Below, in pieces: positions 7,251 to 12,297 of a stretch of 13,347 nt of DNA. The translations under genes were made by a program, and so were the position numbers. Source of the stretch: Deltaproteobacteria bacterium (GTDB taxonomy: Bacteria; Desulfobacterota; Dissulfuribacteria; Dissulfuribacterales; QOAL01); assembly GCA_027068235.1 (NCBI GenBank), contig JAMOUE010000100.1, positions 1 through 13,347 on the forward strand, written 5' to 3'. A model generated the notes under the pieces. It was not told where the DNA came from, made no database searches, and saw nothing but the letters and a program-made list of their open reading frames with translations. Position 1 is the stretch's first letter. Each line of letters begins with the position of its first letter.

Positions 7251-8636
7251 TTATTTTAGGACTTCTTTGCCTAGGATTCCAGCCATTCGTCTCAGTTCCG
7301 ACCATGCAAGCCTTGCATCGTATCTAGCCGCTGCTTCTTCCAGACTAGTCTCCTTTACAGTGGTATCGGCTGCCAAGAGTTCAACCATGAGTGCCAAACC
7401 GTTGGAATAGCGGTTTTTTAGGATCTTTTGCCCCTCTTTTGCCTGTTTAACTGCCTCTTTGGCCACCTTAAGCTGTTTTTTTGCCGTTTGAAATCGAAAA
7501 AAGGCCTGGCGGACCTGAAGCTCTATCTGCTGTTCAACCTGTTTGAGCCTTGCCCCTGCCCTTTTCTTCTCAGCATCTGCCGCAGAGATAGAGGCAATGT
7601 CGCCAAAGCCGTTGAAGACGTTTAGTGAAACGGTTGCCATTAATGACCAAGAGTCGCCGCCAAAATATGCAAGATTCTGTCTGTCGCCTTCATACACTCC
7701 CATTATGTTTAGGGATGGAAGAAAACGAAAAAGACTTTGGCGGTATTGATATTCTGCAATCTCCTCTTGGCGTTTTGCCATAAAGAACTCTGGCCTATGT
7801 TTTTTGGCTGTTTCAATCCAGTAGTTGATTTGGTCCTCTTTTTTTTCTTCAAAATCCAAAGGAGACAAGATCCAAGAGGTTGCTTGATCTATGCCCATTG
7901 CACTGTCTAGTGCCGCTAAGGCAATGCGGAAATCGGATTCTGCCTTGAAAAGTTGCCGTTCAACCTTTGTCCTGTGCACAATGGCTCCTAAAAGATCTGA
8001 TTTTAGAACGAGCCCTGCGTCATACCGTTTGCGTGCAAGTTTTTCATGCTCCTGCGCCGTTTTAAGTGCCAGTTGCAATACTTCTACCTTGTCCTTGGCA
8101 AGAAGGGCCTGGCAGTAGGCCTTTTCAACTGTAAAAAGGACTGTTTGGGCAACTTGCAGATAGCCAAGATCCGCTATGGATTGGGCCAGCTTGGAAGTCT
8201 TGTATCCTATATATTCCCTGCCTTGATTAAATATGGGCTGCATCATTACCAGCCTGTATCTCCAGTTGTCTCTGAAGTCTGGGTTGTTCAAGCGGCTTAC
8301 CTCAAAGTCTGATGGAGAAAAGTCTGCCTGATTTAGTTTGTGTGAAAATACCATAACAGGATTGTCAGTGTGACTGTAGGCAAAGTCAACGTTTACTTTA
8401 GGCAAGAATGCACTGATGGCCTGTCCAACATTGGCATCCGCTTTTTTAACAGATGCCTTTGCCTGCAGCATCATGGGGTTGTTCTCAAGTGCCTTTTTAA
8501 AGGCAGCGTTCAGAGTAAGCCTTTGAATAGATGTTGTATTGGTACCATCTGAAGCAGCTGCCGGCAGGGAAAGAAATACCAGCACAAAGGTATAAATCGA
8601 TATTATTACGCTTTGCTCTAGGCTTTTGGTATTCAT
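7251..8636 (-). CDS. TolC-like outer membrane efflux protein
   Basis: This 461-residue outer membrane factor forms the trimeric channel and periplasmic tunnel of the efflux complex. A Sec signal peptide is visible (hydrophobic core about residues 9-25, probable cut after Ala-Ala-Ala28). Two OEP repeats follow: roughly residues 35-240, with PIFNQGREYIGYK in the barrel region and a long Lys/Ala/Glu-rich helix, and roughly 255-455, with SLNVFNGFGDIASI and the matching helix ending in SELRRMAGIL. Length and layout fit the family. It is the first gene of the minus-strand operon, about 50 nt downstream of a candidate promoter. No clear Shine-Dalgarno sequence precedes the ATG at 8636. Confidence 0.92.
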   Translation of the reverse strand: MNTKSLEQSVIISIYTFVLVFLSLPAAASDGTNTTSIQRLTLNAAFKKALENNPMMLQAKASVKKADANVGQAISAFLPKVNVDFAYSHTDNPVMVFSHKLNQADFSPSDFEVSRLNNPDFRDNWRYRLVMMQPIFNQGREYIGYKTSKLAQSIADLGYLQVAQTVLFTVEKAYCQALLAKDKVEVLQLALKTAQEHEKLARKRYDAGLVLKSDLLGAIVHRTKVERQLFKAESDFRIALAALDSAMGIDQATSWILSPLDFEEKKEDQINYWIETAKKHRPEFFMAKRQEEIAEYQYRQSLFRFLPSLNIMGVYEGDRQNLAYFGGDSWSLMATVSLNVFNGFGDIASISAADAEKKRAGARLKQVEQQIELQVRQAFFRFQTAKKQLKVAKEAVKQAKEGQKILKNRYSNGLALMVELLAADTTVKETSLEEAAARYDARLAWSELRRMAGILGKEVLK

Positions 8637-8692
8637 TTGGTAAGAAATCTTGTCCTGGACTTTAAGACCTTATCTTTTAAACTCGTTTCAGT

Positions 8693-8720
8693 GTTATAAA
8701 AAGTTATATTGCACATTCAA
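8693..8720 (-). promoter_or_regulatory. Candidate promoter of the tolC-hlyD-RND-nudix operon
   Basis: Reading the minus strand, TTGAAT (8720-8715) and TATAAC (8698-8693) are spaced by 16 bp. Transcription would start near 8686, giving a leader of about 50 nt. The element lies inside the nested inverted repeats described for 8700-8760, so a regulator bound there could act on this promoter. Confidence 0.4.
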
Positions 8721-8760
8721 ACCTTCAATAAATGACTTTAACAAAATATTGAATAACTTT
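8700..8760. repeat. Nested inverted repeats in the divergent promoter region
   Basis: AAAGTTAT (8700-8707) is the exact inverse of ATAACTTT (8753-8760), and inside it TTCAATA (8724-8730) is the exact inverse of TATTGAA (8747-8753). They sit between the divergent efflux operon and methyltransferase gene and overlap both candidate promoters. Spaced half-sites like these can bind a dimeric or tetrameric regulator, but the region is AT-rich, so chance is a real alternative. No regulator gene is adjacent within the window. Confidence 0.4.
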
Positions 8761-8777
8761 GAAACTATTAATATTAA
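8749..8777 (+). promoter_or_regulatory. Candidate promoter of the TPR-methyltransferase gene
   Basis: TTGAAT (8749-8754) and TATTAA (8772-8777) are separated by 17 bp. The -10 is part of a perfect 10-bp palindrome TTAATATTAA (8768-8777). Transcription would start near 8784, leaving a leader of about 35 nt with a weak purine-rich ribosome binding site (AAAGAG) before the ATG at 8820. Confidence 0.4.
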
Positions 8778-8819
8778 ATGATGTGCTGATTTTGGCAATC
8801 AAAAAAGAAAGAGTGATTC

Positions 8820-10118
8820 ATGGACGCTAACACTCGCCGGGAATTAACATCTGTTATTGGGGATATAAGGAGCGGTCGATACCAACAGGCATGTAAGACA
8901 TTGGAGGAGCTGGTTGGGAAAGGTTCCAAGCATCCAGAAGTTATTGGGCTTCTTGGAACGGTAAAGATGGAGCTTGGAGACTTTGATGAGGCCGTAAAGT
9001 CATTTGAGCAACTTTTGCTTGCCCATCCAAACCATGTTCCAACGCTTTACAATATGGCTAGAGCGCTTCAGATGCAGGGTAAAAATCAAGACGCCCTCAA
9101 AATCTATGCGAAAATCACCTCTATAGATCCAAATTTTTTTCATGCCTGGAATAACCTAGGGCTTATTTACAAGGAAACTGGAGACTTGGTAAGGGCCAAA
9201 GAGATGATGGAAAAGGCCGTTGCCATTGCGCCAGACCATGCCCCACTGCTGAACAACCTTGGTGTTGTTATGGAGATGCTCGGGGAGCTTACAAAGGCCA
9301 AGAGCCTCTTTGAAAGGGCAGTAGCCCTGAAAGACAACTATTTTTCAGCTCGTTTTAATCTTGGCTGCCTGCTTTTTCGTTTGGGTAGTTTCAAGGAGGC
9401 TGAAAATCATCTTTTATGGGTCATTTCTCAAGAAAAGGACGAGCCCACAGCGCGTTTTCTTCTCCAGGCTATGGGGCAAATGGAGGAGCCAAGGCGGGCG
9501 CCTGTGCATTATGTGCAAAAGACCTTTGACGAGTGGGCAGAACAATTTGAATATAAACTTGTAAATGAATTGGAGTACAAAACTCCAGAGAAGTTGTTTG
9601 CCTTTCTAAAGCCCCACCTAAAAGATGATAGCCATATTATGGATCTTGGGTGTGGAACCGGTCTTGGTGCAGATCTTTATAGGCCTTTGGCTTCATTTCT
9701 TGCAGGCATGGACTGCTCCAGCAAGATGCTTAAAAAGGCCAAGGAGAAGGGAATTTATGATGCCCTTTATCTGCACGACATAGAAAAAAGGTGGCCTTTG
9801 CAACAAAAGTTTCATGTGATCTACAGCGCCGATTGTTTGTGCTATTTTGGAGATCTCAAGGTCGTGTTTCAGAGGGTAAGAGATGCCCTGCATCCTGGAG
9901 GGATATTTGGGTTTTCTGTTGAAAAGGCGGATACCAAAGAGGTTGGTTCAAAGGGGTTTGTTTTAAGACGAAGTAGCCGTTATGCACATACAAGGCATTA
10001 TGTGGAAGATTGCTTAAAGAGGGTAGGGCTTGTACCAGTAACAGATAGGGAAGTGACACTCAGAAAGGAAGCAAACAGTGGAGTAACAGGTTTTTTGTTT
10101 TGTGCAAAGCGGGCTTAA
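8820..10118 (+). CDS. TPR-repeat protein fused to a class I SAM methyltransferase (COG4976-type)
   Basis: This 432-residue predicted cytoplasmic protein has two parts. Residues about 5-210 are helical TPR repeats with the usual pattern of Gly/Ala at position 8 and Pro at the turn, for example AHPNHVPTLYNMARALQMQG and IDPNFFHAWNNLGLIYKETG; I count five or six. A linker FDEWAEQFEYKLVNELEYKTP leads into a Rossmann methyltransferase with motif I (Asp275-LGCGTG) binding S-adenosylmethionine, followed by GMDCSSKMLKKAK as motif II and YSADCLCYFGD near motif IV. The architecture matches the predicted methyltransferases with TPR repeats of COG4976, whose substrates are largely unknown; the TPR part presumably docks a protein partner. 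It stands alone, divergent from the efflux operon and convergent with a small membrane protein gene. The methylated target cannot be read from sequence. Confidence 0.88.
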   Translation: MDANTRRELTSVIGDIRSGRYQQACKTLEELVGKGSKHPEVIGLLGTVKMELGDFDEAVKSFEQLLLAHPNHVPTLYNMARALQMQGKNQDALKIYAKITSIDPNFFHAWNNLGLIYKETGDLVRAKEMMEKAVAIAPDHAPLLNNLGVVMEMLGELTKAKSLFERAVALKDNYFSARFNLGCLLFRLGSFKEAENHLLWVISQEKDEPTARFLLQAMGQMEEPRRAPVHYVQKTFDEWAEQFEYKLVNELEYKTPEKLFAFLKPHLKDDSHIMDLGCGTGLGADLYRPLASFLAGMDCSSKMLKKAKEKGIYDALYLHDIEKRWPLQQKFHVIYSADCLCYFGDLKVVFQRVRDALHPGGIFGFSVEKADTKEVGSKGFVLRRSSRYAHTRHYVEDCLKRVGLVPVTDREVTLRKEANSGVTGFLFCAKRA

Positions 10119-10132
10119 GGTTAGAGGTTAGA
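10119..10132. repeat. Short tandem repeat GGTTAGA x2
   Basis: Two exact adjacent copies of GGTTAGA follow directly on the methyltransferase stop codon, in the 39-bp gap between convergent genes. It may be a remnant of a dispersed intergenic repeat or chance. No terminator is visible in this gap. Confidence 0.5.
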
Positions 10133-10157
10133 TGTTACAGTGCTTTTAACGAAAGTC

Positions 10158-10634
10158 TCAATTTTTAGCAGAAGATTCGCCTATTGTTTTCCACCGTTTC
10201 CAGCTCATCCAAAATATCCTGCTAGATGCAAATAGTGCTGCACCTATGGCAATATAAATACTCCAGACAAGGGATCTGTTTAGTGGGCTTTTTCTAAGGA
10301 GAATGCCAAGCAGGATCATCCCCAAGATTAAGAGCCAGCTCTTTGATGGCATAAAACCAAAAAGACATGATGGTTCAGGCCTTTTAGATATTCTTGTAAC
10401 TATCTTGCGGGCTGTCTTTTCCAAGACGACTTTTGCCTTAAACAGACCTGCCACCAAAGCTACAGATATCCACAAGGGTTTGTAAGGGTCGGTTAGGTTA
10501 ATAATATGTAAAAGACCGCGCAAAAAAAGAAAGATACCAACCAAAGACCACATAATGGCAGCGGCTAACATCTGGCTCTTAAGACAAGAGGCGGGCATCC
10601 ATTTTCTAGGGGTAGGATGTTTCTGTGATACCAT
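10158..10634 (-). CDS. Small conserved-looking integral membrane protein of unknown function
   Basis: I do not recognise a named family. The 158-residue product has a basic N-terminus (about 20 residues) and four hydrophobic segments: near 24-43 (AAAIMWSLVGIFLFLRG), 54-66 (LWISVALVAGLFK), 98-112 (SWLLILGMILLGILL) and 119-140 (SLVWSIYIAIGAALFASS). A positively charged loop LEKTARKIVTRISKRPE lies between the second and third. The pattern Lys-x-x-Val-Leu-x-x-x-Ala-Arg, then Cys-Leu-x-Gly-Phe and SWLLI, recalls small uncharacterised membrane proteins of Deltaproteobacteria, but this is memory, not a search. The ATG at 10634 has no ribosome binding site; a candidate promoter places transcription start at about the start codon, suggesting a leaderless mRNA. 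An alternative ATG at 10598 also lacks one. It converges on the methyltransferase gene. Confidence 0.75.
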   Translation of the reverse strand: MVSQKHPTPRKWMPASCLKSQMLAAAIMWSLVGIFLFLRGLLHIINLTDPYKPLWISVALVAGLFKAKVVLEKTARKIVTRISKRPEPSCLFGFMPSKSWLLILGMILLGILLRKSPLNRSLVWSIYIAIGAALFASSRIFWMSWKRWKTIGESSAKN

Positions 10635-10641
10635 GGAGTTG

Positions 10642-10670
10642 AGATTAAGACTGCTTCATTACTTCGTCAA
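10642..10670 (-). promoter_or_regulatory. Candidate promoter of the small membrane protein gene
   Basis: On the minus strand TTGACG (10670-10665) and TAATCT (10647-10642) are separated by exactly 17 bp. The expected transcription start is about 10635, right at the ATG (10634), so the transcript would be leaderless or nearly so. This agrees with the missing ribosome binding site. Confidence 0.5.
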
Positions 10671-10688
10671 CCTCCATCCCTAAATGAA

Positions 10689-10730
10689 TAGGGCTGCTTG
10701 CTGAGGGGGTAGGGGGAACAAGCAGCCCTA
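10689..10730. other. 12-bp perfect stem-loop with G-rich loop; possible terminator or structured RNA
   Basis: TAGGGCTGCTTG (10689-10700) is the exact inverse of CAAGCAGCCCTA (10719-10730). The 18-nt loop contains GGGGGTAGGGGG on the plus strand. On the minus strand the stem is followed by TTCATTT, so it could end the transcript of the DVU0772-like gene, though the T-tract is imperfect; on the plus strand it is followed by AAAGGG and cannot be a canonical terminator. The stem is stronger and the loop longer and more biased than in the clear terminators at 11812 and 12226. Confidence 0.7.
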
Positions 10731-10747
10731 AAGGGAGGAAGGAATTG

Positions 10748-10818
10748 GAGGTGTCTTGAAAGGAGGAGTCATTATGTTCGGGCTACCTCATAAAAGAGGT
10801 AGATTTGCAAGACAACCT
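10748..10818. other. Two-level inverted repeat: long-range stem enclosing a 7-bp hairpin
   Basis: TGTCTTG (10752-10758) pairs with CAAGACA (10808-10814), and the pairing continues as GAGG/CCTT with one bulge. Inside it, CTACCTC (10783-10789) pairs with GAGGTAG (10796-10802) around the loop ATAAAA. The ribosome binding site and start codon of the 28-codon plus-strand ORF lie in the unpaired part between the two stems. Because pairing is symmetrical, the same fold could form in the 3' untranslated RNA of the minus-strand DVU0772-like gene. It could be a regulatory RNA element or a 3'-end structure; no known riboswitch class was recognised. Confidence 0.45.
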
Positions 10819-10860
10819 TCAAAACTTTTTACTCTACAGGTGGGCCAGAAAGTACTTTAG
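10774..10860 (+). CDS. Possible 28-residue small protein with strong ribosome binding site
   Basis: An ATG at 10774 is preceded by AGGAGG (10761-10766) at 7-nt spacing, the best Shine-Dalgarno match in the window. The ORF runs 28 codons to TAG at 10858-10860. The product begins MFGLPHKRGRFARQ, has seven Lys/Arg against no Asp/Glu, and so would be strongly basic, without a membrane segment or Cys motif. Its last 32 bp overlap the 3' end of the DVU0772-like gene on the other strand. No good plus-strand promoter is visible, and the surrounding DNA is purine-rich with several GGAGG-like runs, so the ribosome binding site may be fortuitous. I do not recognise the protein. Confidence 0.35.
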   Translation: MFGLPHKRGRFARQPSKLFTLQVGQKVL

Positions 10861-11209
10861 AAAGCCACTTTTTAAGTTCTTTTGTGGGGTTGTAGACCCC
10901 AACACCTGCCTTTTTGCCACCTTCTTCTATTGATTTGAAAAAAAGCTCTTTATCTACTGGAATCTTGGCCAACTCTTCCACCTCTTTTGAATCCCTTCTA
11001 AGTAGGGTGACCTGAGGCGGGCTTTCCCAGTCATAAATGACAAAATAATAGGACTCGTCTTCACCGCTTCTAACAAAATCGTTTCCTCTCGTCCAACCAG
11101 CTCCCCATTCTAGGTACATATCTACAGCCTTTTCTGGGGTCATGTCCCAATCGATTTTGTCAATGATATCCCTGCGCTGTTTTAGTTCTTGAAGCCCCAT
11201 AGTTGTCAT
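10829..11209 (-). CDS. DVU0772-like small soluble protein of unknown function
   Basis: This 126-residue, mostly acidic, soluble-looking protein has no signal peptide or membrane helix. The features IDWDMTPEKAVDMYLEWG near the N-terminus, YYFVIYDWESPP and LLRRDSKEVEELAKI in the middle, and a C-terminal KELKKWLSKVL helix resemble, from memory, the DVU0772 family of conserved proteins found in sulfate reducers; no biochemical role is known to me. The ATG at 11209 is chosen because GGAGG stands 7 nt upstream (AAGGAGGCCAAAAA); an ATG three codons later is less well placed. A well-formed promoter lies at 11255-11283 and a Fur-box-like palindrome between that promoter and the ribosome binding site, so it is probably a single-gene transcript under its own control. 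It is divergent from the cold-shock gene. Confidence 0.8.
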   Translation of the reverse strand: MTTMGLQELKQRRDIIDKIDWDMTPEKAVDMYLEWGAGWTRGNDFVRSGEDESYYFVIYDWESPPQVTLLRRDSKEVEELAKIPVDKELFFKSIEEGGKKAGVGVYNPTKELKKWLSKVLSGPPVE

Positions 11210-11231
11210 TTTTTGGCCTCCTTATAGTAAT

Positions 11232-11246
11232 TGAGAAAAATTCTCA
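11232..11246. promoter_or_regulatory. Palindrome TGAGAA-AAA-TTCTCA, possible operator (Fur-like)
   Basis: The 6-bp arms are perfect inverses around three A residues. The 15-bp spacing and the TGA...TCA ends resemble 7-1-7 Fur boxes, though the inner bases differ. It falls just downstream of the transcription start expected from the promoter at 11255-11283 and before the ribosome binding site, a position suited to repression. In RNA it would instead be a weak hairpin at the 5' end. Confidence 0.4.
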
Positions 11247-11254
11247 TGTTCTTT

Positions 11255-11283
11255 AATGTAACCCGAGTGGATGCTTAAGTCAA
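11255..11283 (-). promoter_or_regulatory. Candidate promoter of the DVU0772-like gene
   Basis: On the minus strand TTGACT (11283-11278) and TACATT (11260-11255) are separated by 17 bp. The start would be near 11248, giving a leader of about 40 nt that contains the 11232-11246 palindrome and the GGAGG site. An AT-rich, A-tract-bearing stretch lies upstream of the -35 and could serve as an UP element. Confidence 0.6.
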
Positions 11284-11355
11284 GAGTTTTAGGATTTTTT
11301 TTGTCTAATTAGTTAAAATAAGTATGTTTTAGGATTCGATTATTTTTCTTGACTT
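11277..11355. repeat. Paired inverted and direct repeats in the DVU0772/csp divergent control region
   Basis: AAGTCAAGA (11277-11285) and TCTTGACTT (11347-11355) form a 9-bp perfect inverted repeat that places a TTGACT -35 hexamer at each end, facing outwards. Between them GTTTTAGGATT occurs twice as an exact 11-bp direct repeat (11286-11296 and 11326-11336), start to start exactly 40 bp, or about four helical turns. The whole 11210-11587 interval holds no gene; besides this it holds the two promoters and the cold-shock leader. Confidence 0.6.
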
Positions 11356-11376
11356 TATATCCATAGCCTGTAGGCT
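11349..11376 (+). promoter_or_regulatory. Candidate promoter of the cold-shock gene
   Basis: TTGACT (11349-11354) and TAGGCT (11371-11376) are separated by 16 bp; the -35 is good and the -10 only fair (TAnnnT). The -10 lies in a palindrome AGCCT-GT-AGGCT (11365-11376). A weaker alternative is TTGTCT (11301-11306) with TATGTT (11323-11328). Either choice leaves a leader of at least 200 nt before the cold-shock start codon. Confidence 0.35.
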
Positions 11377-11382
11377 GCTGGT

Positions 11383-11587
11383 GTCACTTGCATTGAGGCC
11401 TGTCTGAGATAGTCCAAAATAATTATCCTTCAGTTCATTCCCCAAGCTTTTGACAACAGCAAGTCACTTAGTATGGATTCAGAAGTACCTTCCATGCGGT
11501 CTTCCCATGGGGGCTTTTCGAACCAGCAAGTGCAATACAAAGGGTCGGAAGTACCCAAAAATCTTTATTAATCAAAGGAGAGATCTC
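11383..11587 (+). promoter_or_regulatory. Long structured leader of the cold-shock mRNA with a repeated GAAGTACC motif
   Basis: About 200 nt separate the likely start of transcription from the cold-shock ATG, with no credible ORF. GAAGTACC occurs twice (11482-11489 and 11548-11555), each preceded by TC and a purine. The first copy sits in the loop of a 7-bp hairpin (11471-11477 with 11491-11497, one G-U pair). A second imperfect stem pairs CTTTTCGAACC (about 11514-11524) with GGGTCGGAAG (about 11543-11552). Long leaders that refold with temperature are known for cspA-type mRNAs; whether this one does so is inference. Confidence 0.45.
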
Positions 11588-11782
11588 ATGAAAGGAACAG
11601 TAAAGTGGTTTAATGATCAGAAAGGTTTTGGCTTTATTTCTCAGGATGAAGGACCAGATGTATTTGTCCATTACACAGCTATTCAAGGAGATGGTTTTAA
11701 GTCCTTGGAAGAGGGCCAGACTGTAGAGTTTGACATAACCGAAGGTCCAAAAGGTCCTCAGGCAGCAAATGTAAAATCATAG
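11588..11782 (+). CDS. CspA-family cold-shock protein
   Basis: This 64-residue single cold-shock domain (OB fold) binds single-stranded RNA or DNA and melts RNA structure in the cytoplasm. The opening MKGTVKWFNDQKGFGFI is typical, with RNP1 at Lys12-Ile17 (KGFGFI) and RNP2 at Val25-His28 (VFVH), and aromatic residues Trp7, Phe14, Phe16, Phe26 and His28 on the binding face. Length is normal for bacterial Csp proteins (65-70). The start at 11588 is set by AAAGGAGAG about 6 nt upstream and by the domain itself; an open frame extends upstream to 11450 but encodes no recognisable protein. It has a long leader and its own terminator, followed by an RRM RNA-binding protein. Confidence 0.96.
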   Translation: MKGTVKWFNDQKGFGFISQDEGPDVFVHYTAIQGDGFKSLEEGQTVEFDITEGPKGPQAANVKS

Positions 11783-11811
11783 GCTGTCTACGTAAATCTA
11801 TCTAAAATTAG

Positions 11812-11843
11812 GGGACAGGTCTTTGGATGGCCTGTCCCTTTTT
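11812..11843 (+). terminator. Intrinsic terminator of the cold-shock gene
   Basis: GGGACAGG (11812-11819) pairs perfectly with CCTGTCCC (11831-11838) around an 11-nt loop, followed directly by TTTTTATTT. It begins 29 nt after the stop codon and is a canonical rho-independent terminator. Confidence 0.92.
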
Positions 11844-11844
11844 A

Positions 11845-11873
11845 TTTCCCAGAAGATAAAAAATAATGGGAAA
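11845..11873 (+). other. Stem-loop between the cold-shock terminator and the RRM gene
   Basis: TTTCCCA (11845-11851) pairs with TGGGAAA (11867-11873) around a 15-nt A-rich loop, starting just after the terminator's T-tract and ending 12 nt before the RRM gene's AAGGAG. No T-tract follows it. It may be a leader hairpin of the RRM gene or part of a terminator read-through control; no separate promoter for the RRM gene is obvious. Confidence 0.4.
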
Positions 11874-11901
11874 AGTGAATTAACTAAGGAGAAGAGAAAA
11901 G

Positions 11902-12171
11902 ATGAAGCTATATATTGGAAATCTGGCCTATAACGTGGCAGAGAAAGACGTTAGGGCCATGTTGGAAGAATATGGTAATGTCGAGTCCTTTGACTGGATA
12001 ACAGACAAATACACTGGCAAGTCCCGTGGTTTTTGCTTTGCCGAAATGGATAACAGTTCTGCAGACAAGGCAATCAAGGCTCTGAACGGAAAGGAGTTTC
12101 ACGGAAGGATGCTCAAGATAAATCAAGCGCGTCAAAACAAGAAAGACAGAAGGAAGAAGCGCCACTGGTAA
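11902..12171 (+). CDS. RRM-type RNA-binding protein
   Basis: This 89-residue protein is a single RNA recognition motif plus a short basic tail. RNP2 is residues 3-8 (LYIGNL) and RNP1 is Arg42-Met49 (RGFCFAEM), with Cys45 where Gly or Ala is more usual and Met49 replacing the final aromatic residue. The tail after residue 76 is rich in Lys and Arg (KKDRRKKRHW). Such small RRM proteins occur in cyanobacteria (Rbp) and in many Deltaproteobacteria; the cyanobacterial ones are cold-induced RNA-binding proteins. The ATG at 11902 follows AAGGAG by about 10 nt. Its position just after a cold-shock gene, across a terminator, suggests related control or some read-through. The RNA target is unknown. Confidence 0.94.
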   Translation: MKLYIGNLAYNVAEKDVRAMLEEYGNVESFDWITDKYTGKSRGFCFAEMDNSSADKAIKALNGKEFHGRMLKINQARQNKKDRRKKRHW

Positions 12172-12225
12172 GCATTTGTAGAAAAAATGTAGCCTTGCCC
12201 TTGGCTCAAATCAGGGTAATAGTTT

Positions 12226-12253
12226 AAGCCGCCATAAGTCTTGGCGGCTTTTT
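12226..12253 (+). terminator. Intrinsic terminator after the RRM gene
   Basis: AAGCCGCCA (12226-12234) pairs perfectly with TGGCGGCTT (12242-12250) around a 7-nt loop, followed by TTTAATT. It separates the RRM gene from the ABC-F gene. Confidence 0.92.
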
Positions 12254-12256
12254 AAT

Positions 12257-12274
12257 TGGTAAATCTGGTAAATC
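12257..12274. repeat. Tandem repeat TGGTAAATC x2 ahead of the ABC-F gene
   Basis: Two exact adjacent 9-bp copies (12257-12265 and 12266-12274) lie between the terminator and the ribosome binding site of the ABC-F gene. It may be chance or a small slippage duplication. No clear -35/-10 pair for the ABC-F gene is visible in this gap. Confidence 0.6.
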
Positions 12275-12297
12275 CAAAAAGGAGATGCAGAGACAAG

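Noticed and set aside
10645..10677. Minus-strand 10-codon frame (MEVDEVMKQS) ahead of the membrane protein gene
   Set aside because: It overlaps the -35 and -10 of the candidate promoter, so it would not be fully transcribed from it, and it has only a weak ribosome binding site.
10701..10718. G-quadruplex as the main explanation for the G-rich loop
   Set aside because: Only two G5 runs are in the loop and the flanking G runs are locked in the 12-bp stem, so the hairpin explains the sequence better; the quadruplex is kept only as an alternative.
11301..11328. TTGTCT/TATGTT pair as the main cold-shock promoter
   Set aside because: Both hexamers match less well than the TTGACT -35 at 11349, and it would lengthen the leader further; listed only as an alternative.
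11450..11587. Open frame extending the cold-shock protein upstream by 46 residues
   Set aside because: The extension has no family similarity, and the ATG at 11588 has a clear ribosome binding site and begins the standard Csp domain.
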